From contig NMRA01000070.1 of NCBI GenBank assembly GCA_002633005.1, forward strand, positions 62,001-126,000: a stretch of DNA of 64,000 nt, in the 5' to 3' direction. How positions within the stretch are numbered: the first letter of the stretch is position 1; each line of letters starts with the position of its first letter. The notes under the pieces were generated by a model. It was given only the letters and a program-made list of their open reading frames with translations. It was not told the origin of the DNA and ran no database searches. Shown here piece after piece: positions 1 to 11,100 of this stretch. The translations under genes were made by a program, and so were the position numbers. Source of the DNA: Phoronis australis. Lineage: Eukaryota; Phoronida; Phoronidae.

Positions 1-30
1 GCTAATTAAAATACTCTATTTATCTTAAGA

Positions 31-180
31 CAAGTTTTGTTGAATGTGACATTCCACCAGATCAGTGCTTATCTAATAATGCCATCAAAAACAAACGGAA
101 CCTGGAGTTCAACAAAACTTGTCACAAAGAAAATTTGCTGCCCAGATACTCTTCATCTTTAAGCAACTAGGAATCTTGAT
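31..180. repeat. Short hairpin repeat, also at 19796-19890
   Basis: ACAAGTTTTGTTGAA near 32-46 is inverted at about 109-123, and the following sequence (CAAAGAAAATTTGCTGCCCA) has a relative at 19840-19860. Probably the edge of a dispersed element. Confidence 0.4.
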
Positions 181-581
181 CAAAGAAGTATTTTACACAT
201 TTTCTGAAACTGGGAGTCATCTCATTCAAAACGCTGGACCACTGGTGAGGTCATGTGACCTGCTGGTATTATGGTTAAAATGTCAATACTTATGGTACAG
301 AGTTGAGAAAAGTCCTTCAACAATTATTACTTAGAACCATGTGCGCTTTATATGTGACATTGTCTATGAACAACAGTTGTCTTAAGGTTACTTTAAATGT
401 TATAAAGCGGCCTCCTATATCAAAAAAATAGCTTTGTCAACTAGTAAAAGTATATATTGTCTGAAAGAAAAAAGATCAGGGATTATAAAAATACATTAAA
501 TATTTATGTGCCATTACGAATATCACATTAACACCTTTTTATGTCAAAATTTAATTTTTAGGAAAGGTACATTTATACCAG

Positions 582-932
582 AGTAACCCCTCATTCGATT
601 TTAATGAAACCTTTTTAAATGAAAACTTCACCAGTTACCTCAAAAACTCTGTTAGGAATTTTCGATTAGTCTCTTAGTTTGGTTTCTATGACAAATCAGC
701 TCGCAAAACGTATGGTATTTTTGTAAAAAATAGCACTGTATTTGTCTTTGCTTCATTACGCAAAAAGTAGGCCTTTTACATCGAAAATCCTAACAGCTTT
801 TTGAGATTGATAAATAAATATTAAGTTTGGAGAGTTTCAGTAAAATCCAAGCCTTTTTCGACAACTCACGTTCCTAAGTTCAAATGAAGTTGATTTGCCA
901 AAGTTGAAAAAAACCCGATTGAGAGGGGATAC
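582..932. repeat. Palindromic MITE
   Basis: The left end GTAACCCCTCATTCGATTTT is inverted at the right end (AAACCCGATTGAGAGGGGAT). The interior also folds back: CTCTGTTAGGAATTTTCGA near 648-666 against TCGAAAATCCTAACAGC near 781-797. No ORF. Confidence 0.65.
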
Positions 933-1910
933 CTGAAAATCTCAAGGTCAGCAGTTAATTATTTGGTGAAAACTTGTTTTCGGTCAACATAACCTATATA
1001 TTCGCAATTCCATCATTCACTTACAATATCTACTGAATTTGCAGCATGTAATTAACTTAATTATCACTAAAATTTTACTTTTGTGACTGTCACCAGTCCC
1101 ACAGGAGAGGTCAACTGTTGACTTTTAAGTACATCAACAATTCATTGTTATACACACCATGCGCCGGGAGACTGATATGAAACCAAGTATGAAATGGACA
1201 ACAGAAATGGAGTCAGTGGTTAAAGCGGGTCGTGAGCATGAGATCGAAACAGCAAAACGTCAAGTTACCTAGCAACTTAATAATGAATTTGGGTGAGGAT
1301 TTATCTCTTTTCATAACTTACTGATATGAACACAAAGTCACAGAGATGTGTGGTGACTCGGAGCATTCATTCTCATATGCATACAGACGCACAACTCCCT
1401 CAGGATCAAATATGTTTTGTCTTCCTTTTCCCCGGCATCTGTCTATCATATGTGCACTTCGTTGACTCAATATTATAGCGACTCGTTGAGTGAAAGGACT
1501 AAGGGTACATACGGCGCTGTTTTATGCCTGGCGGGAGATTGGATTTGAGTGACAGCCCTGTAACCTTAGACCTTGGATAAGAAGTAAACAAATTTCCACG
1601 CTGTTGTGCGGTTCCATGGTGGTTCTGCTAAATCTTTTTTTTCTCGCTACACAGTACATATTTCGTATTAAAAGAACCCCGAGAATGAAGACACCGTATT
1701 TTGTCAGAAATAAGTCAAATACTGTAAACACAGCCAATGTTTGTGAATAAGGTTTGAGATATCCTTATATGACATTTCCCCTTATTCACAGTCAAAAAAT
1801 GGAAACCCTTGAACACACCCATTAACTCTCAAAACCGGTCTCAAAACTGCCCGTGCTAAACAGTTTCAATCGTCGAGTGAAACTCAGGCGTTACCTGAAC
1901 TGAGAAGACA
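933..1910. other. No gene seen
   Basis: Anonymous AT-rich sequence with no supported coding, RNA or repeat feature. It presumably lies within the HIP1-like gene's intron or 3' part. Confidence 0.5.
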
Positions 1911-2119
1911 GTATGGCTCAGTGGTTTGAGCTTTGGACTCCCATTTGCGAGACCAGGGTTCAACTCCTGGCTTCACTGGCAGACTTTCAAGCATTAAACA
2001 AAAAGTGTTTCTTACTCCTCCAAGCTCAGTCTTCGCAGTGAGTGTATACAAGGGAGTGAATGAGAACCTGTGCACATAATGTGCAAGTCGGCTCTGAGGT
2101 TATACTAATAATAAAAAAC
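1911..2119 (+). repeat. tRNA-derived SINE
   Basis: A Pol III box A (TGGCTCAGTGG, 1914-1924) and box B (GGTTCAACTCC, 1957-1967) lie in a tRNA-like head with a perfect D stem (GCTC/GAGC) and T stem (CCAGG/CCTGG). A roughly 130-bp unrelated body and an A-rich tail (ATAATAAAAAA) follow. The acceptor and anticodon stems do not pair, which excludes a working tRNA gene. No target duplication was found. Confidence 0.75.
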
Positions 2120-4439
2120 AAGCTGCAATTTTGGACAGGTTGACCAAGCCTGTCCCAGCTGATGGCTTCTTAGCACTATTTGTATGTGCCAAGGTAACGG
2201 TCCGTTTCAGTGGCAATGGAAAACATTTTCTATCATGACGTGAAAAGGTTTGAGACATAACTTGTGTAACGTGTAATTTTGGTAATGAGAGAAGAATTGT
2301 CTATCTAAATGTTTAACTGAGATACCTATAATCAGTGATAATTTGTTAACAAGTCACACAGAGTTCAGTGTCAATCACACTTCAGTTACTGGCGCACTAA
2401 TGAATCTACCCTGAAAGCTGGATTAATACCATCCATGTTCTGAGATTGAGGAAAGTGAATTTCGAGACATGTTACAAAGGTCAGTCTTGTCACATTGACA
2501 ATGTAGTGCCATGTAAAAACATCGCTTCTGGCAAATTACAATTTCAATGATTATTTATCGACAAAACTATAAATGGATATAAATGAGGTTCACGAGCAAA
2601 GAAATGTAAAAAAACACGGTGGTGAACGTAAAAACAAGACAAACCTATTCAGGCAAAAGAACAGTATCAATGAGAACACCGATGTCGTTAGTGGAGGAGA
2701 AAGACGGTTCACACAAGTCACTATATTGTTTTCAATACACTAACCACCTCTAATTGGGTGCAGTCAAACTAACTTCTAGACAGAATTCTGGTTTCAAGGA
2801 AGCCGGAAATAATTGGAAATTCGGTAATTTTGAAAATGCGTTGGCATTCCCAGTCACATTGGTTGGGCACAAGAATTCACCATCATAATAGCACCAGCCA
2901 TGACAGGAAATGAGTGGGAAGTCATCAGAAAGTCCGCAAGGTGAAAACGCTGTTCTGTCATTAGGATATTGCTGAAATAATGAGCCACTGACATTTTTGC
3001 CACGAATGGAATTAGCCGTCATGACAGTGGAACGGTATTTTGTGCAAATACTTTTGACGTGAAAGGCTCCTTTGGAAACTCTTGTTTTACTAAATTGACT
3101 TTGTGTACAAAAACAGCCCCTAGGTGGAGCTATCTTGCTGCCACAGTGACATGTTGTGAGAGGAAGGTTTTAGTAAGTCGCCATCTTGGCTTCAATAAAA
3201 GAAGTTCAAGAATGTTCCAACGGTCACAAGATTTTTTGATGTTTTTTTTAAGATAAAAAATTGAACATACATTTACATCATGCATCATTTTCTATGCAAG
3301 ATGACCTAGAAAGTGCCCCCATAAGGGCTATTGCCTATTTTTGTTCCGAAAATCCCCGGTACTGTTAAGCAAGTGAAAAATGGTGTTCCGATGGATTTCA
3401 ATCTCTTGTTGACCCCAAAGGTTCCTAATAGAAGTGTATTTTGAACTGAACTAATAGTCATATAGACTGAAACTGCCCTGAGAAGTGCATTGTTATCACT
3501 AAGCATCCACCCTAGGTAAGATAAGCTGTGATAAGATACTTTAATGTCTAAGCTATTTAAAACTTCACTGATCATAAAGACTAAGTTTGTGCTCAGAACG
3601 TTCAATAACATTCAATGCCCTAGAAGTGTGAAATAACAACAGACTAAAAATTCCATGCCAACATTCACCCCAAATGTCAGCTTCTTTAAGGTCGTCACAA
3701 GGCACTGCGCTATAAAAACGCAAGTTCAACCAATGTATAATTCCATTCGTTAAAGTTGGGATCAAGTCACATCATGAATATCAAATAGAAAAGGACAGCT
3801 TTAATGATCATTCATTTATACATGTGTACCAGCTTCACAAGAACGTGACTTCCATCTTCAAAGCATAATTAGAAAATAACATTTGGACATTTTTTTTTCC
3901 ATAAATTACACCCATGAGTTCATGGCTGCATTTCTAGGTTACAAAAAGGAAGTCACCGTTTAACCAACATTTGATTAGCTCGTTATATAGAAAATTGTAA
4001 TTAAATTTCTACTGTCACTAATTAATTATGCATGCACATTCATGATATGATAACAAAGTTTAGCTGACAGATGCCAATGTCAGCTTGGTATTTTTGAGTA
4101 CTTCATGACTCATGCATAATTAATTATTACCAGGAGGAAAGATGGAAACAACAGTATCACGAACCTGCCTTATATGACAAAAACTAATTTTGATTCACAC
4201 TACTGACAGCTTACGGTGAAAATAGTCTCACATTATTCCTTGGCCAAATTGGATGCGGTTTCAGGACATCAAAAGAGTTAACATTTCATTACAGCTTGAC
4301 AACAGGTTCTGCACGTCTGCTTGTCACAAGCAGACATGCCGAGCCTGTTCTAAAAGTATAGTCTGAAGGAATAACAAAAGCCAGTTCTTTGCAAACCTAG
4401 AGACTAATTCACATCTGAGTATGTAACAAGTGGAGATCA
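2120..4439. other. No gene seen (probable HIP1-like intron)
   Basis: Read on both strands for the next ANTH exon; none found. Open frames at 2750-3022 and 3306-3611 (minus) have no family resemblance and no plausible splice context. Confidence 0.5.
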
Positions 4440-4689
4440 GGGGCCTGTTCCACAAAACTGACTTAAGTGCATTTTTTTACTTAAGTCTAAGATTTGTCTC
4501 AACTTCCACACTTTGAAACTTCCACAGCCAGTAAGTCAATCAAAATACTGACCCAACCTAAGTGAAAAGCTCGAGTCAAACTTATGATATATCTTTCTTG
4601 AAATGGATTTGAGACAAGTTTTATCTTAAAACTGGCTGAATTTTTTAAGATTTGTCTTAGCCAAGTCAGTTTTCTTGAAACGGTCCCTA
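4440..4689. repeat. Palindromic MITE, CTGACTTAAG family
   Basis: Left end GGGCCTGTTCCACAAAACTG and right end CAGTTTTCTTGAAACGGTCCC are inverted repeats, with AAGTC/GACTT-rich arms folding back throughout. A fragment of the same family is at 45970-46073. Confidence 0.7.
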
Positions 4690-4873
4690 GTTTTACAGTC
4701 TGTGGTAAGTGGATTACATTAAAACTTTGCTTCTTGGACTGAACGTGGGTTTATAGCCGCCTTCACATTGAAAGATGCCTATATCATACTTCAGGTAAAA
4801 GCCACCCAATGCTGGCTTCTCCCTTTGACCTATTGACCCCTTTGCAGGCTCGTTTCAAAACAACAAGACTTAC

Positions 4874-5016
4874 ATTCTGGTGTCCATCCCTGATCAGCTT
4901 GTGCAGCACATGACAGAACTTCCAGCAGACAATGGCGTTTCCCTGGAGAGGCTGTCGCTGCATGACGCTCCAAAACATTCCGCAACCTTGCTCTTGGAAA
5001 GTACCCAAGATGGCAT
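4874..5016 (-). CDS. HIP1: HIP1-like coding exon 3 (ANTH domain)
   Basis: 143-nt exon with acceptor TTGGCAG after a pyrimidine-rich tract and donor AAT|GTAAGT. It encodes residues 50-97: ILGT, FWSV, then CWKFCHVLHKLIRDGHQN, the most conserved ANTH stretch of the HIP1/HIP1R family. A simple reading frame runs past the donor but loses all similarity there, so the splice site is believed. Confidence 0.92.
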
Positions 5017-6856
5017 CTGCCAATGTTGAGGAATGTAGACCAAGAAGCAGAGCAGATAAAGAAGTACTCAAAATATGATTGAAAAAGATTGCCAAAATAA
5101 AAATATGTCTACTTTAAACGTTACCTTCAAGAAACATTCATTCCAATGATGCGTGCAAAGGATTAAAATTTCTTGAGAACAACTTTTTATTGGGACAACA
5201 TATGGTAATGAACTGTGTTGTCAGATGGCAAGTATTTGGTGGACAATGTTCAATACCACCTACAGTTCACCTGGGTTTCGAATGGAAATAATTTATTACC
5301 TATAAACAAAAAATATATGAAATAATATATAAGGCTAGCTTGACAAACACACATTACCCCATCTGCTGACAAATCAGAGATAAGCCAATATTCATAAAAC
5401 AAAAAGGTTAATAATTCAATTTTTCATGTTCACAATTTCTGAAATAAAAATATTTGTCTATTTGAAAAAATGGTAACATCTATTTCATAAATGCTTCAAT
5501 CTAAGGACCCGGAACATTTATGAATCCTTGACGATAGACGTGATGCTTTCTCAAGCATTATATTTGGTTTAAACCCCAGTACACATAATCGTGATGGTAA
5601 AAGCCTCCAGCTAAAGGGTGACTTTATCACAGAAGCTCCAACAAATGGGCCTCTTTTAATCATACTTACTCTCAAAAAGGGTGCAGTTTCGTTTTACCAA
5701 CTCTCCAAATCAACAATCAGACAGGTCTTGAAATACACATATGAGTGTGGAGTGTGTGTGCACACTTGTGTGTCCTTTGTCTATTGCACACTGCTTTTGT
5801 GTTTTCAATAAATGAATAAAATAAAAAACTCCAAATAATAATTTACGAGTGACACGTATTGACCAAAATAAATAGTTGAGTAACCCTTTGGATTACAACA
5901 TCAAACATATCACTTTGTGCTTGGTATCAGAATGAAAAGAGTATCCAATTGGCAGAATCGGTATTAGCATAATACCGATACATACTGACACCCAACCCCA
6001 AGCATCATAAACTATCATTTCTCTACACCAAGACCATTGTTTGACAGCAAAAGGATACTCCTGACATGTTTCTGCTTTGTAGGCGCCTCCATTGCATTCA
6101 CAGCTTTCTGAATACTGGCACTCTGAAACAGAATGATATCACATATAGTCGATAACAAATTATCATTCTTGTAGGTCACTTTTCTCACATAGCTTGAAAT
6201 GGCAGTTTAGAGATGTTACACTATGCAATGCTTAGTCATGAATATGAATCACTACTATCAATAATGGCAAGCAAATGTGATGCATAATTCGCCAAAAAGC
6301 TTCCGGCATATGAAGCGCCTATAGGAGCTTCACCATCTCAAGGCCGGTTGAGACGGTTGGCACTAAACCTTGTATGCTTTCTGTCTTTTAGATAACTTAC
6401 CATAATATTGTTCCTTGTTCAGTTTAGAGGTGACCTGTGGGCTTAGGACACTACAAACTGACAATTCATTACTATCTTGAAAAATTTCAGGTCACCTTGG
6501 GCCAAGAAATTTCATGAGCTTAATTGTTCCGATCAATTCCGATCTGTGAAGAAATAACAGTTCTTCCCAATAACTTGCACCCCGGTAACAGCGAGTGGTA
6601 TCAATCAAAACTAGTTTCTTGACATAAAGAATAGGTTTAATGCCGCTTTAATTGATTAAAGTCTTAAACATTAATTGGCGAAATGATTGACAGGTTGTCA
6701 ATGCAGGTCCACAGAAGTCAGAAATTTGTGAACAAGTCAACAAGTGCCAGCAATGCCACAGTTCTTTCATACCTGCGTTTTTTCAAAATTCTCTCTTTCC
6801 ACTTCTAAAGTATTCTTTCTGGACCCAACATTCGTCATTTGCCGAAACGACGCCAT
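4874..6856 (-). CDS. HIP1: HIP1/HIP1R-like endocytic adaptor gene, 5' three coding exons (partial)
   Basis: Coding exons 6773-6856, 6059-6122 and 4874-5016 join in phase to a 97-residue N terminus that begins an ANTH domain. The family (yeast Sla2, animal HIP1/HIP1R) binds PtdIns(4,5)P2 and clathrin light chain and links clathrin-coated pits to actin. Seen in sequence: ENFEKTQ at the end of exon 1, a KAVNAMEAPTKQKH stretch in exon 2 matching the family's KAINTQEAPVKEKH, and ILGT, then CWKFCHVLHKLIRDGHQN in exon 3, nearly identical to the vertebrate proteins. Splice phases are 0 and 1 and agree with the protein alignment. Vertebrate proteins are about 1000 residues, so roughly nine tenths is missing; I found no later exon between 1 and 4873. 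Whether it is the single pre-duplication orthologue or specifically HIP1R cannot be decided from 97 residues. Confidence 0.9.
5017..6058 (-). other. HIP1: HIP1-like intron 2
   Basis: AT-rich, with a GT/TG-rich patch at 5750-5770. No other feature seen. Confidence 0.6.
6059..6122 (-). CDS. HIP1: HIP1-like coding exon 2 (ANTH start)
   Basis: 64-nt exon between a TTTCAG acceptor and a GTATCC donor. It encodes residues 29-49, including SIQKAVNAMEAPTKQKHVR, aligned to the conserved start of the ANTH domain. It leaves one base (A) that joins AT of the next exon to give Asn50. Confidence 0.87.
6123..6772 (-). other. HIP1: HIP1-like intron 1
   Basis: Bounded by the exon 1 donor GTATGA and the exon 2 acceptor TTTCAG. 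No other feature seen. Confidence 0.6.
6773..6856 (-). CDS. HIP1: HIP1-like coding exon 1
   Basis: 28 codons from an ATG in strong Kozak context (A at -3, G at +4) to ACGCAG followed by a GTATGA donor. It ends in ENFEKTQ, the segment that precedes the ANTH domain in HIP1R. A second in-frame Met occurs at residue 7. The exon lies 688 bases from the SNRK start codon on the opposite strand. Confidence 0.85.
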
Positions 6857-7544
6857 CCTCAATCTTGCTGAGAAGAAGATCCAGGAGGCGTACGCCTACA
6901 ATCAAACAAACCTCCTTTCCCGGTCGGGTTGAAAAACGACAATAACTCTGTCGGCGTGTCAAAGTTTCTGGGTCAATGATATTTAGAAGCAGGATGTGGG
7001 TATCAGCTAGCAATATTTTGCTCACTCAATAAACTAACCATAACCCCAATAATGCGAGTTTACGACGGTGGTACCAATTTTGAGAAAGTTTGCGTATACT
7101 ATCAGTACGATCTTAATTTGAAGTGATTTGGTTACGTTCTAACGACCTCAAGAAAAATGGTGTCAAGTTTTGTCCTAGAGGGAGCATTTGTTATGACAAA
7201 ATTTACCGAGTTCGTGAAAAAATGGAGCAAACGAAAGTATAAAGGGGTTTTTCAGCAGTATATCTGTTATAATACACTCCGTGTTCAACTTCTGAAAACA
7301 AATGTCACTTAAAATACAGTCGGCGCAAGTGACTTGTAAAAATTCCAACCTAATTTTTAGAAAAGTGACGTCAAAGACATGCGCAAAACTGAATGCGCGT
7401 TGAATGTCATTTGAGTCTTGTTGCGGTTGCTCTTTAGTTTGGAACTTCAGTGAGCCATCCGCTTGCTTGACAGCATAAATTATGACGAGTTGATGTTTTG
7501 GCGAGAGGAAAGGCATTTTCTCTTCTATTGGACAGGGAAGAAGA
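6857..7544. promoter_or_regulatory. Probable bidirectional promoter between HIP1-like and SNRK
   Basis: 688 bases separate the two divergent start codons. A full palindromic cAMP response element, TGACGTCA, is at 7366-7373, followed by two TGCGC-type half sites (7380-7400) like paired NRF1 half sites. No clear TATA box is seen near either gene. That this is one shared promoter is inference; noncoding first exons cannot be excluded. Confidence 0.55.
7366..7373. promoter_or_regulatory. CRE palindrome
   Basis: Exact TGACGTCA, the full CREB/ATF consensus, 172 bases upstream of the SNRK ATG and 510 bases upstream of the HIP1-like ATG. Function is inferred from sequence only. Confidence 0.5.
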
Positions 7545-8136
7545 ATGGCACGTAATCACAAGAAAGTGTACGAAGGCATGATTGCCGGTTTGTATGACAT
7601 CGAAGAAACGATTGGAACGGGTCATTTTGCGGTTGTCAAACTTGCAAGGCATGTTTTCACAGGAGTAAAGGTGGCCGTCAAAGTTATTGACAAAACGAAA
7701 CTTGATGAAATATCAAAAGCTCATTTATTCCAGGAAGTAAGGTGTATGAAGCTCGTTCAACACCCTCACGTTGTTAGACTTTATGAAGTGATAGATACTC
7801 AAACAAAATTGTATCTAATTTTGGAACTCGGGGATGGAGGTGATATGTATGACTACATCATGAAACACGAGACTGGAGTAGATGAAATGCTCAGTAAGAA
7901 ATACTTTAAACAAATCGTTACAGCAATATCTTATTGCCATCAGCTCCACGTCGTTCATCGGGATCTTAAACCAGAAAATGTTGTGTTTTTCCCAAAACTC
8001 GGCGCTGTTAAACTGACAGACTTTGGATTTAGTAACAAATTTATACCTGGAACTAAATTAGAAACCTCGTGTGGATCGCTGGCGTACTCCGCACCAGAAA
8101 TTTTACTCGGAGACTCTTATGATCCTCCTGCTGTTG
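7545..8136 (+). CDS. SNRK: SNRK exon 1 (kinase N- and most of C-lobe)
   Basis: 197 codons plus one base, ending at a strong donor (G|GTAAGT). Visible kinase features: Gly-loop GTGHFAVVK (residues 24-32), catalytic Lys46 in VAVK, alphaC Glu64 in FQEVR, HRD at 138-140, Asn145, DFG at 159-161, T-loop LETSCGS with Thr174 as the LKB1 site, APE at 183-185. All catalytic residues are present, so the enzyme should be active. Identity to vertebrate SNRK is very high (for example [20 protein letters not shown]). The frame read past the donor hits a stop after six codons. Confidence 0.97.
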
Positions 8137-11100
8137 GTAAGTTAATGCAGTTGTAGGTAATTACAGTAAAATGTTTGTAGTGGGATTTCTTTCAGCCATT
8201 GCCTGTTCTTGTGGATTCCTAGGCTTCCTCTGCAGCCAGTGGAAGTTCCAAAACATTTTGGGACCTAGGATGAATGTGTGTTCCCTATTAGTGGACATTA
8301 TCTAGTGTTCCTGTAATGGTGTGTATAATGTAATTGAAGTCAAAGTCAAACACTCAATCAGACTCAAAGTCTTCACTGACAACACATCTAAGTAGTAAAA
8401 TTGGCTTAATCGAATGAGTTAAATATCATATGCCTTAAGAGTCTTTTAAGCATGCCCTGGTTGATCCACCAACCTTTGCTACTGGCTTGTTCCACAAGCT
8501 CACGGTAATCTTCGTGGGTAACTTCGTAACTGAAAGTTGCCTTCGAGAGTCGTAGATATAATTTTTGATGGAAAATAAAGTGAACAATGTGAATGGTAGA
8601 CGTTCATACTTTATTCCATGTTTTTCTTTTGAATGTGCTACTTTTGCCCTGTAACAATCATAAAATTGTCAGTCACTTATGAAAAACGACTACTTGTATT
8701 TGTATGATGTTGGTTTCTATCGTGACCTATAATCTGCTTTTGACATGATACTACATCAACAAACAAGCATGTCTGCGATTACTCCTAAGAAAAACTCCAC
8801 ACCGGGAACACAGCAGATATTTTTGCAGCTCAAATTATCTTTCAGAAGACTAGGTTGAATTTGTCCAGTACCTGCAAAATGCCACCTCGGTCAGCTGGTA
8901 GCGACTCCAGTCTGAACTGTACTTGCCAGACACCATTTCAAATTTCACTTGCTCAACTCGCCAATTGCAACTTCAGATGCTTCTTCTTAAAAATGTTCTG
9001 ATGCTTTCTATGTTTTCAAACAGGCTTGCTCACAATTTCTGACTTCCCACTAATTTTGGGCACTGATGTATAATTTTTCACAGACTGTAAGAAGTAAAGT
9101 CACAAAAGTCGCTTTCCCATTGGAGGTAAAACGTTTCGGTAGGTTAGTTAATCTGCGAGCGAAACTTTGCTGAAAATAGTAGGATTTAAAAGCAAAGCTT
9201 TGGTGCTCAACGAAACTTCCATGTAGTGCAAAAGGTGAGAGCGAATCTTTGCCGAGGAGATTGGTAGAGGCTGTGAAAAATGATATACGATCCCACGAGA
9301 CTTGCAAAACGTATTCAACCCGAAATGGCAGGAGAACAATTTTCAGTTAGCCTCAAACCCACTACTCAATATGCGTTTGAGTACGAATGAACTGCATCAT
9401 CTGAATCCTTAGCGATAACTTCGATATCGCTGTCTAGTAGGAAAGGTAAGGGAAGTTTCGGCGAAGCTTCAGTAAACCGAAGTTCCCCTAGTGAGAATGT
9501 GACATAAGATCATTTTGCCATCAAACCCAGATTTGACGTATCGCAAGCTCCGCCCCCTTGCGTAATGTCGACTAAAAAACAATACGTTTTACCCAGCGAC
9601 GTGTTGTTGGTCGGGTAAAATGGAGGCTTGGAAACGAAGGTGTGTCAATAATGCTGCGTTCTAAATGGTCAGTTAAGCCGTCACTCAAAATCCTGGCGAT
9701 AGGTCAATTGCTGGAGTACACATGTATTGTGGCATTGGCTAAGCCATGTACTACCTGTATATGGGTAAGGATGTGCAATATTACTTCATAGTAAAGTAAC
9801 TGCAATACTAAATCTGCGTATAACAATGACTTAGTGGTTTATACAGCTAAACTGTTTCATAGCCCAAGTCTTTACCATGGTCTCATAGAATCTATTGTAT
9901 CCTGTAACATCAGTTTTTGAATTACATTTCAAATGGAAACATGTGAAGACTCGTCTACTTGGGTTGGTCTAGGATTGCAAAAATATTTCTTCCATAATGG
10001 ATTCCCAATTACTCAGGCAGTCCATAACCAATGATGTTTTTATGACCAGAAGTCAAATTACTGTTAACAGTGTGGTATCTGGGAAGACATGGTTCTGCAA
10101 TAACGTATATCCTCGCTTTACATCATATCTTGACTAATGCTTTTAGTCTGGACAGGCTAATGAGATCCCAGAGCTGCTGTTGCGGTAGATTTAGTTAAAA
10201 AGAGACACCGATGCTTTCTTACTTAACGTGGGCATCCAGATACTTAGGTTTGGATACGACCTGGACTCCTGCCGGATGAAGGCCTGCCTGTGGAATATTT
10301 AGGTCAGGAACATTGAAATGAGGCACCTACAGGACATTTGTGATACTGAGTAATTTCGTTTTTCCTGACAGCATCACAACAGGAACCTCCGTTGATCACA
10401 ACTTCTCCACAACTCCATGGCAAATCCACCTGCCTTTCCCACTGACTGGGGACAGTGGGTTACTCTTAGTTCACGGATTTAAACACCAGGTGGCATATCT
10501 GAATCATACTCTCGAAATAATGGATTCGAGATGAATAACCATCTCCCGCCACTTACGATGATTGTCGCCAGATTGATCGGTGTTATTCTTTTTCAGTTTT
10601 CTGTTGTCTTATTCCTTTACGTGTGACAATTGAGAGCACGTTGAGGGATGATGTGTTTGAATGTTGATGCTAGACACCAGAGAGTCACCACTGATGAAGA
10701 TGCAGTGATGACAAACGAGTCTCGCGTGATTGAGGTCACAACCTCTAGGGTTTACTCCAGCAGAAGTGGAGCTACCTTTTCCCACCGAAGCAGAGTTATG
10801 CAACTATGCTTTTTAATCCACTTATTTTAAGAGGAGTTGCGATAGCTAATTAAGTTTGCGAGTTACATTTTCCCATTGAGCGGAACTCCGCAAAAAAACG
10901 AGAGTTGCGGTGTTGATGTGGAAGTGGTATAAAAAATGTGGGCGACCTCATCTCTGAATTGGAGATCTCAACTTTAAATTGGTGACCTCAGATTTTAACC
11001 ATCTTGCCAGATGCGACTTAATTGTTTTCTTAGCATCGCAGGTGTTTCATATTTTGCGCATGGATGAACTTACATCATAAGAATGAACGGATATTGATAA

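Noticed and set aside
1911-1983. Functional tRNA gene
   Set aside because: D and T arms fold, but the acceptor and anticodon stems do not, and a SINE body and A-rich tail follow.
3306-3611. Possible later HIP1 exon on the minus strand (SEVLNSLD resembles HIP1 VFNSLD)
   Set aside because: Only four identical residues, no flanking similarity and no exon boundaries in the right phase.
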